Positions 33,199 to 35,471 of a stretch of DNA of 35,471 nucleotides are shown piece after piece (positions within the stretch are counted from its first letter, which is position 1; each line of letters starts with the position of its first letter). The DNA is from Oligoflexia bacterium (lineage in GTDB: Bacteria > Bdellovibrionota > UBA1018 > CAIPTA01): NCBI GenBank assembly GCA_903867855.1, contig CAIPTA010000112.1, positions 1 to 35,471 on the forward strand, read 5' to 3'. The translations under genes and the position numbers were made by a program. The notes below the pieces were generated by a model. It saw only the letters and a list, made by a program, of their open reading frames with translations, had not been told where the DNA came from and ran no database searches.

Positions 33199-34334
33199 AA
33201 TTCATTTAACTCTGCAATTACAGATTCGATCACCAAAGCCTGTTGCTGCTCCGATAGCTCCACCCACATAGGTAGCCTGATCACGCCGGCACTTAAACGA
33301 TCCGTATTCACCATCGAGCCACTCACGCGTGCATGCTTGATTCCAGCAGGCGAGCTATGCAGCGGCACATAGTGAAATACCGCACCAATTCCTTTCGCGG
33401 CGAGTCCACGCAAAATCTGGGCACGCTTATCTCCTGCCACTATCAAGTGATAAAAATGGGCGTTGTGCGTGCAGTGCTCGGGAACTCTGGGCCTCACACA
33501 GCGACCACGAGACTCCAACTCCTCAAAGGCGAGATGATACTTTTCCCAAATGGCATTGTGAGCCGCAGTGATGGATTCGCCCGATTCAAACTGAGCCAGC
33601 AGGAAGGCGGCAATCATATCGCTAGGTAAAAACGAAGAGCCAAGTTCAACCCAGGTATATTTGTCTACGAGACCCTGATTGAATTTTTTTCTATCCGTGC
33701 CCTTCTGCCAAATAACTTCAGCGCGCTCCACTAAGCTCGCCTCGTTCACTAGAATTGCGCCGCCCTCGCCCGAGATCAAATTCTTTGTTTCGTGAAAACT
33801 AAGCGCACCCAAGCTTCCGATCGAGCCCAACATTTTTCCTTTATAGGCCGAGCAAATTCCTTGGGCCGCATCTTCAATCACGATGAGATTGTTCTTCGCC
33901 GCAATCTCGAGAATCGTATCCATTTCGCAGGCCACGCCAGCATAATGCACTGGCACGATCGCCTTCGTTTTTTTAGTAATCGCAGCTTCAATCAACGTTT
34001 CATCGATATTGAGAGTGTCCGTGCGAATATCCACAAAAACAGGGATTGCTCCTCGAAGCACAAAGGCATTCGCCGCAGAAACAAAGGTAAAAGAGGGCAT
34101 GATCACTTCATCACCAGGCTGAATATTGGCAATCAGCGCTGCCATCTCGAGTGCAGCTGTGCCCGAAGTGGTGAGGAAGGGATTTGCGCTGCCCGTATGG
34201 GCTCGCAGCCATTCATGACATTTCTTGGTGAAAGGTCCATCCCCAGAAATATGGCTGCTTAAGCAAGCCTGCCGTATATATTCAAATTCTTTTCCCGATG
34301 CGTAGGGACGATTAAATGGAATCGAGATTGTCAT
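33195..34334 (-). CDS. DegT/DnrJ/EryC1-family sugar aminotransferase, WecE-like
   Basis: The 379-residue PLP enzyme resembles WecE/RffA, which makes dTDP-4-amino-4,6-dideoxygalactose: IPFNRPY at the start, TSGTAALEMAAL, SFTFVSAANAF, EDAAQG with Asp155, and the PLP lysine Lys184 in SFHETKN. Length is close to E. coli WecE. The product would feed surface polysaccharide or glycoprotein synthesis. No other nucleotide-sugar gene is near, so the exact substrate is inferred. No clear ribosome site precedes the ATG. Confidence 0.88.
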   Translation of the reverse strand: MTISIPFNRPYASGKEFEYIRQACLSSHISGDGPFTKKCHEWLRAHTGSANPFLTTSGTAALEMAALIANIQPGDEVIMPSFTFVSAANAFVLRGAIPVFVDIRTDTLNIDETLIEAAITKKTKAIVPVHYAGVACEMDTILEIAAKNNLIVIEDAAQGICSAYKGKMLGSIGSLGALSFHETKNLISGEGGAILVNEASLVERAEVIWQKGTDRKKFNQGLVDKYTWVELGSSFLPSDMIAAFLLAQFESGESITAAHNAIWEKYHLAFEELESRGRCVRPRVPEHCTHNAHFYHLIVAGDKRAQILRGLAAKGIGAVFHYVPLHSSPAGIKHARVSGSMVNTDRLSAGVIRLPMWVELSEQQQALVIESVIAELNEF

Positions 34335-34374
34335 GCTTAGGATTTAGTTTGAGCGGAAGGATATTCTATGTCCA

Positions 34375-34388
34375 CCACTTCTAAGTGG
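34375..34388. promoter_or_regulatory. Palindrome beside a -35-like box, divergent gap
   Basis: CCACTT and AAGTGG are perfect inverted 6-bp arms around CT. TTGACA (34391-34396), a consensus -35, follows 2 nt later, though no good -10 is at the right distance. The site lies between the divergent aminotransferase and exported-protein genes, so an operator is plausible. Confidence 0.35.
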
Positions 34389-34501
34389 CTTTGACACAAA
34401 TGCGAGAATCCGACAATCAATCCCAGAATAGGCATTTGACGCATCGCAAACACAGTGCTACATCCTGTGCTATCACTTCAAACTACACAAAAGGAATGCC
34501 T

Positions 34502-35242
34502 ATGCTTTGCAAAACCCTATTCGCCTTAGCCCTACTCCTCCCCGTCTGCAGCTTCGCCTCTCTGCCCGACGATATCGCGCGCATTCGCCCCCTACTTCCC
34601 GCAGGCTATGATGTGGCTCAGATCCAAGCCGCTCTGCTCACGGGATCTAGCGCAACCGATGCCTTAGACGCTGCAAAAACCAATTACCTCATTCGCGATA
34701 TCAATGGAGATGGCGTGGCCGATATTCTCGTGATCGCCGAAAAAAGCCCATCCGCGGTGGAATTTGAGACCGGCACCCCTTGCGCTGTTTATGATGCCAG
34801 CAAATGCAATGTGCAATACGGTGAACGCACTCTTGAGCTATTCCTGGGAAATTCTGATGGAAGCTTCACTCTATCTTTCTCCAACAACAAAATGGTTTTG
34901 GCCGGCGATGAAGGCGGAATTTTTGGTGACCCACTCGAAGGCCTCTCCGTTCGCAAGAATGGCTCTATCTCCCTAGATGTTTACGGTGGATCCGCTTGGC
35001 GCTGGAGCAACTCCGATGTGATGCAATATCGCAATAGAGATTTATATGTAGTGGGCAATGATACCTATGAAGGCTGGAACGGCGATGGACGCAGCAATAC
35101 CAAATCGGTGAATTTCGTCACGGGTCGGGTAGTAGAAACCGCACAAAAAAATGGCGATGCCCCCACTCTCTCTAAAGTAACTCACATCGCAGTAAAGCCA
35201 TTGGTGCGCGTGGCAGACTACGTTAACTCTTTTAATAACTAA
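34502..35242 (+). CDS. Hypothetical exported protein with a DxNxDG-type calcium-loop motif
   Basis: The 246-residue product has a signal peptide (MLCKTLFALALLLPVCSFAS). The motif RDINGDGVADI (65-75) matches the DxNxDGxxD calcium-loop pattern of FG-GAP/VCBS-like repeats. Later blocks such as DEGGIFGDP and GGSAWRW are seen in exported hypothetical proteins of other Gram-negative bacteria. Function is unknown. AAGGA lies 6 nt before the ATG at 34502 and touches the ATG at 34496, so I use the former. A strong terminator follows. Confidence 0.75.
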   Translation: MLCKTLFALALLLPVCSFASLPDDIARIRPLLPAGYDVAQIQAALLTGSSATDALDAAKTNYLIRDINGDGVADILVIAEKSPSAVEFETGTPCAVYDASKCNVQYGERTLELFLGNSDGSFTLSFSNNKMVLAGDEGGIFGDPLEGLSVRKNGSISLDVYGGSAWRWSNSDVMQYRNRDLYVVGNDTYEGWNGDGRSNTKSVNFVTGRVVETAQKNGDAPTLSKVTHIAVKPLVRVADYVNSFNN

Positions 35243-35249
35243 TGCTTTT

Positions 35250-35276
35250 AGGCCGCCAGGATGGTGGCCTCTTTTT
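35250..35276 (+). terminator. Rho-independent terminator
   Basis: AGGCCGCCA and TGGTGGCCT form a 9-bp stem (one G-T pair) with a 3-nt loop, followed by CTTTTT. It ends the exported-protein gene. The T-run overlaps the stop codon of the convergent gene on the right edge. Confidence 0.88.
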
Positions 35277-35471
35277 ATGGAATGTGAAAAGTCTCTTCGG
35301 GACCATACGGCGCCATATCTATTGGGCCATGAAAATCGAGATTTCCTTCTTGAAAAATCTTTAACATCGCCTCGCCTCGCCCCACGGATTCTCTTGCCGC
35401 TGCAATCGGTGAATCGCGAAGAGCATTGCGATGCAGAGTCATGAAGCTTTCCAGCCAACAAGCCTCGATCC
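35275..35471 (-). CDS. 3' end of an unidentified gene, cut by the window edge
   Basis: A minus-strand frame enters from the right edge and stays open for 64 codons to a TAA at 35275-35277. The visible C-terminus begins IEACWLESFMTLHRNALRDS and ends GPIDMAPYGPEETFHIP. Its composition is protein-like, and it ends exactly at the terminator of the opposing gene, which supports a real gene. I do not recognise the family. An overlapping longer frame (35042-35461) crosses the terminator and runs antisense into the exported-protein gene, so I reject it. Confidence 0.6.
   Translation of the reverse strand, partial: IEACWLESFMTLHRNALRDSPIAAARESVGRGEAMLKIFQEGNLDFHGPIDMAPYGPEETFHIP

Noticed and set aside
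35042..35461. Long minus-strand frame near the right edge
   Set aside because: It crosses the terminator at 35250-35276 and runs into the exported-protein gene; a different frame ending at 35275 fits the layout better.
1..35471. CRISPR arrays, insertion sequences, phage genes, tRNA or rRNA genes
   Set aside because: No regularly spaced repeats, transposase or integrase motifs, cloverleaf-like or rRNA-like stretches were seen.

Overview
The window is about 35.5 kb of dense bacterial chromosome with no visible mobile element, rRNA, tRNA or CRISPR array. Gene content points to a Gram-negative bacterium with a heptose-containing envelope (gmhA), a TolQR/ExbBD-type inner-membrane motor, several Sec-exported proteins, and GYF-like plus PilZ proteins. 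Together with the order rpmF-plsX-fabH-fabG-acpP-fabF-rpiB-glyA-nrdR-nusB, this suggests the former Deltaproteobacteria, most likely Bdellovibrionota/Oligoflexia. That placement is an inference from gene content, not a database match.

Layout. 0.1-1.5 kb (minus): an exported chalcone-isomerase-like protein and a leaderless papain-fold protein in one overlapping unit. 1.7-5.5 kb: a small unknown gene, then a minus-strand operon of two GYF-like/PilZ proteins and a PIN-PhoH ATPase. 5.7-12.2 kb (plus): ribosomal protein L32, the fatty-acid/phospholipid cluster (without fabD), rpiB and glyA, facing a third, divergent PilZ gene. 12.9-15.3 kb (plus): nrdR, nusB and three poorly characterised genes with overlapping ends, one carrying an HPt-like motif. 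15.3-17.7 kb: a LysR regulator divergent from an Old Yellow Enzyme homologue, then a small exported protein. 17.7-21.9 kb (minus): gmhA, an RDD membrane protein, an XRE-type regulator and polA.

22.0-24.2 kb (plus): thioredoxin, then an ExbB-ExbD-ExbD proton-channel set. 24.1-25.7 kb (minus): an exported alpha/beta-hydrolase-like protein and a DksA-type regulator, separated by a long imperfect palindrome. 26.0-30.0 kb (plus): phoU, a PhoB-like regulator, a PhoR-like kinase and an Rsm22-family methyltransferase-like protein. 30.1-35.2 kb: an exported papain-family protease with C-terminal beta-rich domains, two further exported proteins, a drug/metabolite transporter and a sugar aminotransferase. 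The end of an unidentified minus-strand gene runs off the right edge.

Two themes stand out. Second-messenger and signalling genes are frequent: three PilZ proteins, an HPt-like protein, a two-component system, DksA, LysR and XRE. The genome is also tightly packed: genes in an operon often share ATGA or TAATG junctions, and five of six convergent gene pairs overlap by exactly four bases through their stop codons. I found no unmistakably new multi-gene system. The best leads are the convergent-stop pattern, the 118-bp palindrome after dksA, the GYF/PilZ operon, and small operator-like repeats before the XRE and dksA genes.
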